Part shown: positions 11,200-43,506 of the stretch, in pieces
Layout of the letters: the number at the start of each line of letters is the position of its first letter
Position numbering within the stretch: the stretch's first letter is position 1
Made by a program: the position numbers and the translations under genes
Notes under the pieces: model-generated
Databases searched by the model: none
Told to the model about the DNA's origin: nothing
The model's input: only the letters and a program-made list of their open reading frames with translations
Assembly (NCBI GenBank): GCA_907165065.1
Contig: OU015540.1
Span: 721,001-785,000 of the forward strand
DNA length: 64,000 nucleotides
Direction: 5' to 3'
Source of the DNA: Caprimulgus europaeus
Taxonomy: Eukaryota; Chordata; Aves; Caprimulgiformes; Caprimulgidae

Positions 11200-14100
11200 A
11201 AAATATTGTGTGTAATACAGTTAAATCTGCTGAGAGTTGATCTTCCAATTTAGTTATAAAAAGAAAATATTGCAATGTATTATTGAGGATTTTTTACATG
11301 GTTTGAACAAAAACAAATATTTTCATAATCTTTCAGTTACAAGCGTTAGACTTGATTTAGTTACTTGGTCGTGACTGAGAATTTCAGAAACAGTTTTTTA
11401 AAAATAAACTTTAACCAGTATGCAAAATTGATGTTTAGTAAGCCATATTCTACTGGCCCTTTTATTTCCAGTTGAACTCTTTGGTAGCAAAACTCATTTT
11501 GGTTTATTTTCCAACCCAAAGGTGCCCTGCTTTTTTTTTCTTTTAAATTATTTTTCCTCCAGTACTGGAAGCTCTGGGTTGGTTCTTTGTGGGGCATGTT
11601 TGGAGCAGACGAATACCACTGTGGGTGGTTTGTAACCGCAGTGACCCAGTGCTGCTTGCTGTCCCCTTCCACGCCACCTCGGTGGGTCCCCTCCTGCCCG
11701 CACGCCTGTGCTCTGGTGCTGCCTCCTGCCCTGGCCTTGCAGTGTTTTTTGGAGCGTTTTCTTGATCATGCATGTTACAGTGCAGAGTAACTTTGCAGCT
11801 GTTGTGCTGGCACACTTACCTGTCTGCCTGAGGAAACCCTGCCGAGCCTGCGTCGCGCTGCCGGTGTGAGCGGGGTGGAGCAGTGACGGGGTGAGCCAGG
11901 GACCTCCTGCGTGTGCGGGGACGAGAGGCGCTCGGATGCCCCTTTGGACCCTCAACCATCGCAGTGGTCTTGTGTGGCCTGGGTTTGAAAATTTATAGTG
12001 ATCTTACCAGTGAATCTTACCAAATTCAAAATCTATCCAGCAACTGATCTTCTGGAATTAAATCACCTTTCAGCTTTGCTCTTGCTCAAGCTCACAGGAA
12101 GCTCTCGCGCCTCATCCTCGCCTTCGAATTCACGCTCCTCGCCTTTGCTTTGTGACGTTCTGCGTGTCATCTCAGCAAGTCACGTGCCATTTACCTCAGG
12201 TTTTCTGGATGGACCTTTCAGTCCTGGAAAGGTGCACACCCTTAACAGCCTGTGTTGTGCAGACTGCATCAGTCTTGCTCTGTGTTAAACCTGCATCTAT
12301 CAGATCGCTGTTCTTTTGTTAACGCTGTAGGCTCGATACTGCTCACTGCAAGTAGCTCAGCATTTAGTGCATCTCCTGGAGAAGTAGCTCTGTAGGAATA
12401 GCTGATTTTAATCTATTCCATGTCCATTTTTCACTCTGCTTGAAACAGCCCAGTTGAAACTCGGCACGTGCAAATTCCCAAATGAGTATTTATTTTACTT
12501 TATTTTATTTGAGAGACTGGGAAAAGTGTTCGCTTCATGGTCTGTGTCAAGATGATGTATTTAGACTCTTGATAGCAACATAAGCAACTTTTGTGTTTTC
12601 AGTTAGAACATTCATGCAGTATGAATTCTAAAGGTGTTTCATATCCTACATATAAACTAGTGGTGTGCTCGTTACTCTCGTAGCTTGAGATGTTTCCTTT
12701 CTGTACAGAAGCCACCAGCAGCGTGTCCCGACATCGGTGCACTGAGACAGGAGCTCACCCTGCGCGGTGCTGTGTCCCGGGGACAGCTCCCTGCCAACGC
12801 TCGCGGCGTGCGGGTGCAGGTAGTGGAGCTGGTTAGTTGGAGATAAAATTGCAAATTGAATGCAGCTGTGGCAGTTCCAGTGGCCAGTCCTGCTGCTGGG
12901 GCTGCCATTCAAAGTTCAGTACCTGGGGGATTGCACACGCTGCAGTATTGAGAGGATTGGCGGTGGCTTCTTCTGTCACTTGAGGTCACCTTTGCACTCG
13001 CTGTCCCCTTGATTCTGTGATTAGCAGCTTCCACTCGCTACTTGACTTGTTTGGACCTGTCTGTACCTCTGCTCATGTTCCCTTTTCCTTTCCTGCTCTT
13101 TCATCTGCTTGCTCCTTGAGAGGACAAGTCTCTCAGATCCGGTGGCTCCAGTGCCCGGTGCAGTGACGCGGGTGAGTACGCTCTGCTGCGGGTGCGCGGG
13201 AGGGCGGGTACCGCTCTGCCGCTGCCAGGAGGGCACCTGGGCCCGGGGCGCAGGGCAGCACCCGGGGGTCCCGTCTGCTCCTTTCCCCGGGGCACCGTGA
13301 CCCTGCACCGGGGCCAGGTACAACCGAGCATCGCAAAAGAAACTGAGTGAAAACTGGGTTACAAAGCGACTTTAAACATGGAGAAGGAAATGCTGTAAAC
13401 TACGAAAATGTGACTCTACTTGGGTGCTTCTTTTCAAGTCGATTTGATTTGAAATTGTTTCCCTTTTTTGTTCTGTGTGCAAAGTTTGAATTAAAATACA
13501 GGAAAGCGATACTTATGTAAAATGCTTTAATTGGTGTTTGTTGGCCTAATATAGGAAGTTTCTTGGGAGTTCACTGAAATGAATATCCCAACTGAACCTA
13601 GCAGCACTGCTTTTAAGATCCTTTCTCTTTCAGAATGGTGTGGAGCTCTGGTACATACCGCTTTTTCCAAGGCAATTATTGACATTAACTAATGACCATT
13701 AAAACATCTCAGAAAACACCACCTCTTCAGTTGGGCAGTGTTACAGCTTGCCTGACTGGGGAGCCCTTTGCTGGCCTCTCTCTTGACTTTGGGTTTTACT
13801 CTCTGATAACTGTGATTGTCTCCGGGGCAGGTTCAGCGTAAGAAATGGTCCCGCAGAGGAATTTAGCCATTAGTCCTCGGTAAGACAGGAGCATTGTGAG
13901 TAAGGAGCAGATATAATCAATGTTTTGAGTTGGCTGATAAAGGTTGTTTGGAGATCCAATGTGTAATCTTCTGTAGGAAGTTCATGGCAATGCCTGATGA
14001 TGCTGACACAAAAGTGGATTTCAGTTAAATTACAATTTACCGGTGTCCTTTCGGAGGAGGTGTATGTGTCCCTGCTGTGTGTGTGCAGTTCCCTGTGAGC

Positions 14101-16640
14101 ACTTTGGGGTGCGATTCCTTGTGAAGTTGTATCAAGTGCTTTGCTGGGTTTATTAATTGGGGATCAAAGCAGCCGTGGGATCCCACAGAACCAAGCTTTG
14201 CTGGCGGCTGGTCCCAGTGCCCCCGGGCAGCGGCTCCCTCCGCGCTGCCGCCCTGCCCGGGGGGTCCTGCCGCAGCCCCGAGCCCTGCACGCCCCGTTCC
14301 ATGGCGTTGGGCTTGCAGGTCACCTGTGTGCTGTCCCTGTCCCTCTCCATCCGGCTCTGTGGGTTCCTTCTCTCCTCGTCCCGAGCTGAGTGTCCCTTCT
14401 CTGTGCATCCCAGGTGTAAACAGGGCCTGGGTTAGTATCGAGTTAGGAGTGGAAAAGTTCCGCCCTGAGCCGTGTTTGGGTTTGAACAGAGGCTGGATCT
14501 GGCATGAAAATCTTGTATTACTCGCAAGTTTTTCGTATCAAGTTTATGATTAAAGTAGATAATTAATTTCCATTAATGACATTGATGAGAAATGTAACTA
14601 AAATAAGGGTGTTATGATGGTGACAGAGAAGAAGTGATCCAAATTCACAGAACTTGAGAAGAAACCCAACGCGCACGACGCCGTAACCGGTAACACACGC
14701 ACAACGGCTGCATCTTGTTCTCGGCGCAGTTCGTGTCCGTCGCTTCTTCGTCCTCGAGGGGCCAAAGAGAAGCCATTCACGTGCTGTGACGCTGGCAAGG
14801 TGCCACCCTGAGGTGCTCTGCTCCACACTCTCCCCTCCCGGTCGCGGTGTTCCCGTATTGCTGCCGGTGAAGCCGCGGTTGGGCTCGGGCACAGCACGCT
14901 CCTGCTCCGGCTGCTCCCTGCGCCGGCTCTGCGGGGCGAGGTTTGTTTCCAGACTTTTCTCCTCCTGTTTACTTTTTCTTCCTTTATAACTTGATTTTTC
15001 CAATGGTGCTGTTTTCGTTTCAAGTTTTGTACTCCAGCCTTTCGCCACCTGTTGGGATCAGGTTGTTGGCATCTTGTTTTGTTAATTAATGTCCTTGTCA
15101 CTGGGGGGAGGGAGGAGGGCGACCAGGAGAGCTGTCACCAGTCTTGTATGAAACGTGGCCATTTTACCTTCTAGCCAAGGATTCACTTTCTGTGGCTCAT
15201 GGAAGTTCACGGTGTCTTATCCATATTCTGAGCAATTCATTCTTTGGTTTTATATTAACAACAACAAAATCTTAGATGTTTGTGTCCATTGCAGATTTAT
15301 TTTAAATGGAATATGTAAGTACCATGTATTATGGTATTTTTAAATAATCTATTGCCTATTTCAGGGGAGGGGGGAGATGACAAATATTTAGTCTTAGATT
15401 TGCACTGCTGGATTTTTTTAAGTGTAACCTTGACTGGTTATCCTATTGTTTTATTCTGTAAGATTAGTCCTCTGAATTAAAGTTTGATAATTAAGTATTT
15501 CTGTGTTTGAGTGTTTGAACATTCCGTACCTACTAAGCTGCTTCCTACCTCATGAGCAACTGTTTGCAAATGGTTTGTAGTTAGGGGGTTTTTTTGTAGA
15601 GAGCTGGACTCGGCAGAAATCCATGGGAACCCGTGCTCGTTGTCACGTCTGACGCCAGCAGCGCCTCTCTGCCAGGGCAGGGATTTGGAGATGCTGCTGC
15701 CCTGTGTCACCTACGGAAAGACTGAACTATGAGACCGTTCTCCAGGTCCCTGGCCCAAGCCCGAGTTTAATCTTGGTTTAAACTGCAGATGTCCTGGTTG
15801 TGCTGACCATCCTCACTGTGAATTACAGATTTAGGCAGCTTGTGGTGATGTCAGGAGTCCAGCTTCTGTGTGGGAGCCACAAAAAGCGGGTGCTCAGGAG
15901 AAGCCTGGTGTGTTGGAGCTGGTCAGGTGCTGCTCGTGTTTGCTGCTGCCTGCAGAAACTTTCTCATTATAAAAGAAACGGGCTGAGACAGTTCAATAGT
16001 GTTATCACTGAAATAAACATCTCCACTGAACACGTATGGATCAGCAAGTTCTCGTTCAGGTCCGTGTTCAGGTGTGTCCTAGTGCCAGGGGCAAGGTCGT
16101 AATTCAAGGCGGGGGGGAGTTGGATCCTGCTGGAAATCCCTGTCCATCCCGTTTGGTTTCTCGGGAATGGCTCTGTTCGAAGCAGCAGTGCCCTGCTCCT
16201 TGAAACGCAGCTCAAGATTATTTGAAGTGGGTTGGTAGAACCGCAGGACCCTGCGTGGAGGGGTGCGGGGGGGCCCGGGGGTGCGGGGCCGGTCCCCTCA
16301 CGCTTTGTCCCGCATTACCAGTGAGAGGAATTTTTCCCAGAACGGAGTTAAAACCGCTGGGATGGGGCCGGTGCCCTCGAGTGTGCGGGGGATGCTGAGC
16401 GCGGGGATGCGGGTCCTTGAGCTGGTGCGAAGGGGTCGGGAAACCGCCGGGCGTGCGGGGGTGTCCCGGAGGTGCGGGGTATCCGGGGGTGTCCGAGGGT
16501 GTCCAGGGGTGCGGTCCGCGCCCTCCCGCCGCCCCCCGCGCTGCCCCCGCCGCTCTGCCGGGCCGGGACCGGGGGCGGGGACCGGGGAGGGCGGCTCGGG
16601 GCCGAGCCGGGGGGGCAGGAAGCCGCATCCTGGATCCGCC
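11200..16640. other. Intergenic stretch without recognisable gene
   Basis: About 5.4 kb between UBFD1 and the ERN2 promoter. Most is AT-rich and holds no ORF that resembles a protein I know. GC-rich patches at about 13130-13330, 14190-14320 and 14640-14940 give open frames on both strands, which is what GC-rich non-coding DNA does. Distal UBFD1 3'UTR or a non-coding RNA cannot be excluded. The left breakpoint of the inferred gene-order inversion must lie here. Confidence 0.5.
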
Positions 16641-16650
16641 CCGGCCCCGC

Positions 16651-16672
16651 TGACTCACAGCGCGGCGATAAG
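16651..16672 (+). promoter_or_regulatory. ERN2: AP-1/MARE-like and GATA motifs upstream of ERN2
   Basis: TGACTCA at 16651-16657, preceded by GC so that it resembles a half MARE, and GATAAG at 16667-16672 lie about 50-70 bp before the ERN2 start codon inside a CpG-rich island (about 16240-17000). Both motifs are short and could occur by chance; their position close to the likely transcription start is the only support. Confidence 0.3.
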
Positions 16673-16720
16673 CGCGGCCCGGCCCGGCTCTGCGCACCGC
16701 GGCCCCGGCATGTCCGGGAC

Positions 16721-28557
<11,837 letters not shown>

Positions 28558-29450
28558 GCGGGGACACAGGCTGGGATGGCCCCCGCTGGCACCAGCCCTG
28601 GGGACTCCCCGGTGTCCTGCTCCCCGTCCCCGGGGTGCGGTGAGGCCCAGCACCGGCCGGTCACCCAGCGTACACGCGGGTCACAAGCAGCGCTGTCCAG
28701 AAGAGCTGGGCAGGGTGGCACCGGTCTCTCACCTGGAGGGACCCTCTGGGCACCTGCCTTTGCCAGCGCTCAGAGTCAGCAGCCTGAAGGCATTTGTGCT
28801 GGAGAACAAACAGAAACATCTCTGAGGTGGACACGGTGCTTTGAGGAGGTGCACGTGGCATTTTCCTGAGGGCAGCTGGCAGAGCCCCGGAGCTGGGCTG
28901 GTGCTGGGTCCCAGTGGGGTGTTCACCAGGAATTGGCTCTATCTCGTGCATCCTCCTGTGCAGCATCCTGGGGAGGAGGCTCTGAGCAGCAGGGCTGCCG
29001 AGGGCGAGGGGCCACCAGCCCCCGAGGGGGGCACAGGGCCCCCAGCACAATCCCGATAATGAAGTTTTCGGTCTCAGCTGGGCTGAGAAGAAGGTTTTTC
29101 TCTCTTTTGGTCACCAGCAGCTTGTCCTTAGGCCAGGCCAGAGCCCCAGCACTGCAGCTTTCAGGAGCAGCAGGGAAAGTCTTTGTCCCCAGGGCTCCCT
29201 TCCCTCTGCCTGCAGCTCCCACAGCCCCCACTGCCCCCGGGGTGTTCTGGGTTTCAGCAGCCCCGGGCCAAGGCTTCCTCTCTGGCACAGCAATCATTTT
29301 GTACACTCTGATTCCTCTGGGTGCTGGGGGTGGGGTTTTGTTACACAGGTCCCAGGGGGTTTGTACCTGGTTTTTTTTCAGAACACTGTATGGCCTAGAG
29401 CTTTTTGTACAAAACATTATAAAAAAAATAAAAACTGAAAAGCAAATAAA
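28558..29450 (+). other. ERN2: ERN2 3'UTR with poly(A) signals
   Basis: Non-coding sequence after the stop codon at 28555-28557. Two plus-strand AATAAA hexamers, 29427-29432 and 29445-29450, follow an A-rich run and are the first good signals downstream, implying a 3'UTR of about 0.9 kb. The PLK1 3'UTR comes in from the other side about 480 bp further on. Confidence 0.6.
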
Positions 29451-29933
29451 CTGGCCTGAGGGTACCAAGTGGGTGCTGGCAGCAAGCACTGGTGGGAGAA
29501 AACCCAGCACAGCTTACTGGGGGCTCCTGCTAAAATCTGCTACAGGACCTGACTTTTGCTGATTCTACAGTCACATTTGTGAGCATCTTCCACAGAGTGA
29601 AGAGCCCATGAAAGGGAGGTGGGAAGGGCTGGAGCACATCTCCTGTGATCGTCCCAGGGTTCCCCTCCTGCAGCACAGCTGGAGAGATCACCACAAACAG
29701 CAGTTACCAACTCCAGACCTTCTTGGCTTATGACAAGCATCTCCCAAACATTTCAGCCCTCTCCCCCTTTCCTGTCACAATCTGCTGCTGTTGCTCTGTG
29801 TAAGAGGGCCAGGGCTTGGCTCAGCCAGCAGGAGAAGAGGACTTGGAGGGGAAGCCAGAGGCAAGGTGCTGCTCCTTCCCTCATGGAAAGCCAAAAGGAA
29901 CCATGACAGGCTGGACACAACAGTGAAAAAATC

Positions 29934-30437
29934 TTTAATCGAGTTATGCAATATACAAAAGTTTAGGTTTTATGTAGATTAATTTCAGTATTAAAAGGCT
30001 GATTGCTCAGTCTCACCCTGGGCATGTTAAATATCTTACCTGAATTTCTACAAGAGCAAACAAAAGCCTAGAGCACCAGCAGACACACGTACAAATAACT
30101 TACATGACAGTTCTGCTCTCCCTGGGCTTTGTTCTCTCAAGGGTTGGTTTTTGAGTCAGGCTTTTGGCTTTGGGAAGTAAAAGAAAAAAAAATATAAAAG
30201 ACTAGGTATGGAATTTCTAGTAGGAATGGGGAGCAAGAAACTCTTTGGATCCCAGTCAGAGCAAAGATCACCATTCCCACAGCATCAGGGGCTTCCTTGT
30301 GGCAAACCAGACCGTACCCAGGAGTGGGAGCCCAGCTGTGTGACAGGAGGGGACACTGCGAGCAGGATTGCTGCCAGACCTCCCCCTCCACAGCTGGGAC
30401 AGTTTGGCACAGGTGTTGAGTCTGTCAAGAACAAGGT
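29934..30437 (-). other. PLK1: PLK1 3'UTR with ATTAAA signal
   Basis: Minus-strand sequence after the PLK1 stop codon (30438-30440). The complement of TTTAAT at 29934-29939 gives an ATTAAA hexamer, so the 3'UTR is about 0.5 kb. ERN2 and PLK1 therefore end tail to tail without obvious overlap. Confidence 0.6.
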
Positions 30438-35826
<5,389 letters not shown>

Positions 35827-36126
35827 GCTGGACCGGGCCGGGCCGCTGTGGGTGCTGGGGAGTGGAGCGGAGGGCAGGAGCGGACCGGGCCGAGGAGGAC
35901 CGGAGCGGGCCGGGAAGGAGCGGGCCGGGAAGGAGCGGAACGGGCTGGAGGGAGCGCAGGAGCGGGTGAGGCTGGGCAGGACCGTAGCGGAGAGAGCGCA
36001 GGAAGGGGCCGGAGAGAGCGGAGGGAGCGGGCCGGGCAGGAGCGGAGCGCAGAAGCGGGTCGGGTCAGGCCGGGCCGGGGGAAGCGGAGCGGAGGGAGCG
36101 GAACGGGCCGGACCGGCGCTGCCCGA

Positions 36127-36175
36127 TTCAAACGCGGCCCCGGAGCGTTACGCGCCCGCGGCCGCTCCCCATTGG
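36127..36175 (-). promoter_or_regulatory. PLK1: PLK1 cell-cycle promoter: CCAAT box and CHR element
   Basis: Read on the minus strand, CCAAT (complement of 36171-36175) is followed 38 bp later by TTTGAA (complement of 36127-36132), a match to the cell-cycle genes homology region CHR (TTYGAA) bound by DREAM/MuvB complexes. Both lie about 300 bp before the start codon in GC-rich sequence. Mammalian PLK1 is known to use a CDE/CHR promoter with CCAAT boxes, so the arrangement fits G2/M control. Function here is inferred. Confidence 0.5.
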
Positions 36176-36179
36176 CTGA

Positions 36180-39005
36180 GAGGATTTAAAATCCACGCGG
36201 CGGCCGCGGGGCACCATGGGAGCGCCCCGCCCGCTTAAAGGGACAGGCACCGCACCGGGCACCGCCACCACCACTCCCTCCCCACGCGGGGCGGCGCGCG
36301 CTCCGGCGCCCGTTGGCTGCGGACACGTGCGGAGCGGCCCGACCGCTGCGGGACACGCGCGGGGGGCGGGGCTGATCCCCGCGCCCCCCGGCCGGCAGCA
36401 GTTCGTTTGCCCGCGGGGCTCCCGGGACCCCCGGGAACGGGGCAGGAAGCGTTCCGTGAGGGAAACACTGTCGGTGTTTGTACCGGACGCGGGTTTCGGG
36501 TACAAACGGGGCAGTCGGTTTCCCTGCGGATTCCAGTGACGCTTCTCCACGCCCCGACGCGGCTCGTGGAGCGAAGGGGTTCACACGCGGACCCCCAATC
36601 TTGCCCTCTCCCATGGAATCCCCCGGTCCCGGTGCCGCCCTCGGCCTCTCGGTGACGTTTGCCCGCGCAGGCAGCCGTGCCCGACCTCGCTGGCCGTTTT
36701 CTCCCTCTTCCCCACGCGCTGCCCAGTGTCCCCAACATCCACAAGGGCCCCCCCCTGCCCCGGCGCTACCCCTGCGCCCCAGCACCGCTCACCAAGAGAG
36801 GTGACAGCACCGGGTGTCCCCATCCCCCAACCTCATCTGGCTGGTGCAGAACAAACAGCGACGAAAAATAACCAAGAACAACCCCAACCGGGCTCAGAGC
36901 CTCAGCCCGCACCCCGGCCTCCTCCCTCCGGCCACGCACGGTCCCACCCTGCCCAGACCCGGGCGAGGACAGTGGCTTTACCTCGCACAGGGTCCCTGCC
37001 CACCAACACAAGCCCTGACTAACGGAGACGAGATGGTCCTGCCCAGAACACTCCGTGCTTCTGCGATGTTCTGGGCCCGATGACACCCAGCAGGCCATTA
37101 ACTATTGACACAAGCCACCGGTTGCCCCAGGGCAGGACCAAGGCACGACCCCTGCAGCCAGCAGTTAAACTGTTGCTGCCCTGTGGAGCCGGATCACCTC
37201 GGGAAGTTCTGCTGCACACAGAGCAGACGCGGGCACCGCTCCACGGGTGACTGTTACCTTCCCGCACAGCTCCTCACTGAAAACCCGCCAGCATCCGACC
37301 CAGCCCCTCTCAGGTGACAGAGTGAGGGTGAGGAGGGTTCTGCAGCCCCCACGGACGCTCCCGAGCACCCTGACAGCCCGGAGCTAAGAGCAGCAGGACC
37401 CGCCAGCCCTGCCCGGAGCAGAGCAAAGCGCCTGGGATCAACGAAGCGATGCAGCGAGGCGGGGTTTGAAGCGATCACTGTTTGTACAATCCCGACAGAA
37501 GGGATCTCCCTCCCTGAGCAGCTTTGCTTCCCCACACACCTACAGCTCCGCCCCGGCCGCGCAGCAAAGCCCTCCCTGGCAGCCGGGTTTTAGCGAACGC
37601 TGGCACCAGGAGCCCGCAGCTCCCCGGGCTGCAGGCGCTCGCTGCTGCACACCGACACTCGTCCTTCCAGAGCCGGCAGAGGCGTGGAGGGGAGCCCAGG
37701 TCACAGGGACGCTGCACAGGACAGGAGGATAAAGTGGCCGAATCTAAGGGATGTTAACAGTGCTGAGTGTTTGAGATCTTCAGTGGAGACTTGGTTTTAG
37801 ACCCTGGCAGAGGCCACCTTAACAGAGACAATAAAAGAGGTTTTAACGGAGGCAGAAGTCGTCTCAGCCTGCGAGAAGGAAGAGGAGCCCGAGAAACACA
37901 TAACTGTGCAGGGACTGATCCCTCCATGCACTACCCCTGTGCTGCTCAAGTGATCATGGAAAGGCATCGCTCAGACATTCCCAGTTGCCATTCCCACCCC
38001 ATTCCCAGTCTCAAAGCCTTAATTCAGCAGCTGCCTCCCTCACCCCTGTCCCAGGCCAGCAGCCCCGCTCCACGCTGCCCAACCGCGGCCATTCATCAAG
38101 CGATCCCGGTGAAACGCTGTGTGGGGTTGAAACTTTGAAGTGACACCATGGCAACACAGCACACACAGCCCCTCCTGACCAAGCACAGCCCGAGGGACAG
38201 CTGATGGCAAGGGAACAGGACATCGTGTAAGAACCCCCAGACTTGTCAGGTCTTGTGATGAGGGAGGCCTCTTACAGCCCCTCACTGCAAATGGCTTCTC
38301 CAAGGGCTGGTCAGACCCTGGGCAGCAGAAAATAAGTGTTTTTGGAAGTTGAAATCAATGAGGAAGCTGCCTGCAGTACAAACACAAGGAACACCTCACA
38401 CTTTTTCAGGCAGGTGGACAAAGTGGCGAGCCTGGGCCTTTCCCATGGGCATTCCCCGAACCCCCAGCAGATCGCGGGGAGCACGGTGGCACCAGCCCCT
38501 CATCTCCCAGTCCCAGCTGTGCTCCCTGCCACCAGGGCTGGCTCCAGCTCCTGCTTCTCTGTACGGATGCAAAAGGACTGACACCATCTGGGATGGCCTG
38601 ACCCAAACCGTGGGACATTCCTCCTGCTTGAAGCACCACTGCCAGAGCCGCTGCTGCACCGAACGCCGTGCCTGACGCTCCAGCGCTGAACAGGGGGGTT
38701 TACAGCCACCTTGGTGCTTTAGGGCTCTCACCCCAGCACAAAGAGTAGATGCACAGACATTCTGTGTCAGAACCACTATAAAACAACTGTGCTGAAATCA
38801 TTTGTGGGTGCAAGTCATCAGCTCAGAGGCAGAGAGGTGGCTGCTTCACACCGTACTTCACTTCTTAAATGCACTGACGCTGCGAGAGTCGGTCACAGAA
38901 CAAGGGACCGTGGCTCATGTGCCCAGGCACAGCAGAAACCTCCCTCGAGTCTCCAGTTTGATTTGAAGAGGCACAACTTTGAGTCACTTGAACAACTGAA
39001 GAGGC
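36180..39005. other. Intergenic stretch between PLK1 and DCTN5
   Basis: About 2.8 kb. The first 400 bp belong to the PLK1 CpG island. The rest is of middling GC content, with no ORF that resembles a known protein, no RNA gene and no clear repeat. Confidence 0.5.
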
Positions 39006-40408
39006 TTTAATTTATGTACAGTAAAACACAAACAGAGCAGTCAGTGGGTTTACATGGATCAGCAGCAGTTACTACAGACGTTAGTGCTCCTACCACTGTC
39101 TGCCATTTCAGGTGTACAGCACTCGGCATTACACAGAGCAGCTGGAGGCTCCAGGGCTGCTGGTCTCACAGCCACACCCCCACCACAGAGCTAATGTGTG
39201 TCCTGGCCCCCAGATTCCACACTGCAACATGCAGAGCCTCAGTTTTAACAGCGAGGGAAGGACGATGCTAAGCTTTAACAGAACACAAGCAGAGCAGGCA
39301 GACTCAGCCGGACCAGGTACTGACTCAGGTACACACACAAGTGTCCACTGTCTCCAACTTTCACACAGCTGCTCCCAGCAAGAATTATTCCTGCTCTATT
39401 ACAGGCCCAAATGAAATGTTCACTGTTTCCAAGAACTCTGAATCTCCTCAGGCTTCATAAGGCCAAAAAGCACCAGGGAGCTTTCTGCACGTGTACGCAC
39501 CGGGTAACGAGCCGGGACAACCGCAGCATTCCCCCACCCACCTCCAGCTCTGCTTTAATTCCCCACTTTCTGCACTGAATTTTGCAAGTGACGTGGCACT
39601 GCTCTTCCCAAAGCCCTTTGGCTCTTTAAGGTCTGTGATGTTCAGGAAGTAGAACACCCATGAGCCATGAGGATCCTGACCCTGCGTGATGGGTGAGAGC
39701 ACAGGCCTGACGTCTACCTCAAGAGCTAAGAGCTAAGAAGTGTCCTGTCAGGCAAGGCATAGAAAGAGAGGTTTCAATGTCAGCCAGAAGTCCTAAAGCC
39801 AGTCCCAGGATGATGAATTCTATCCTTTCCTTATACAAGAGAACCTCAGACCACAGGGAGAAAAGGAAGAGGCCATCCACCTCAACATGCAGGTCTGTGG
39901 AGCAGCAAGTATCTTCCAAAGGAAAGCAGTGGGTCTAATGAGCCCTGGTGAGTAACTGCCCACAACACCCACAGCAGCCACACAGCACTTCTGTTCCAGG
40001 ATGGAGATTGTGTCCAGCAAACCTAACCCCACCCGCCCGGGGTCAGGAACTGAACTGACAGGAAAGAGGCTCTGGCTGCAGAGATTGCTCTGTGAGCTGC
40101 CTGGTTCCTCAGCTCCAACGAGGAGATGCTGCCCTAAAGGGAACAGCATCAGCTTTCCTCGCCCCAGAACATTTAATGGCACAACTCAGACACATGGAAT
40201 GAATCACATTTAAATGAGCACACAAAGTTTACACAACGTGACACAGCAGCTTTCACAAGGGACTGCTTGGCCAGACCGTTAGTGCTGAGGAACACTCCCA
40301 CCAGTGCTCGCGGGGAGGGCCGTGCCCTGGCCCCTCTGAACACCCCTCCCCCTGCCCCCAGAACGCTCCTGCGTGCCTGGACTGCCCTGAAACATGGTAA
40401 ATAGGCTA
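39006..40408 (-). other. DCTN5: DCTN5 3'UTR with ATTAAA signal
   Basis: Minus-strand non-coding sequence after the DCTN5 stop codon. The complement of TTTAAT at 39006-39011 is the last ATTAAA before the gene-poor stretch; a 3'UTR of about 1.4 kb is inferred. Earlier alternative sites are possible. Confidence 0.45.
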
Positions 40409-43506
<3,098 letters not shown>

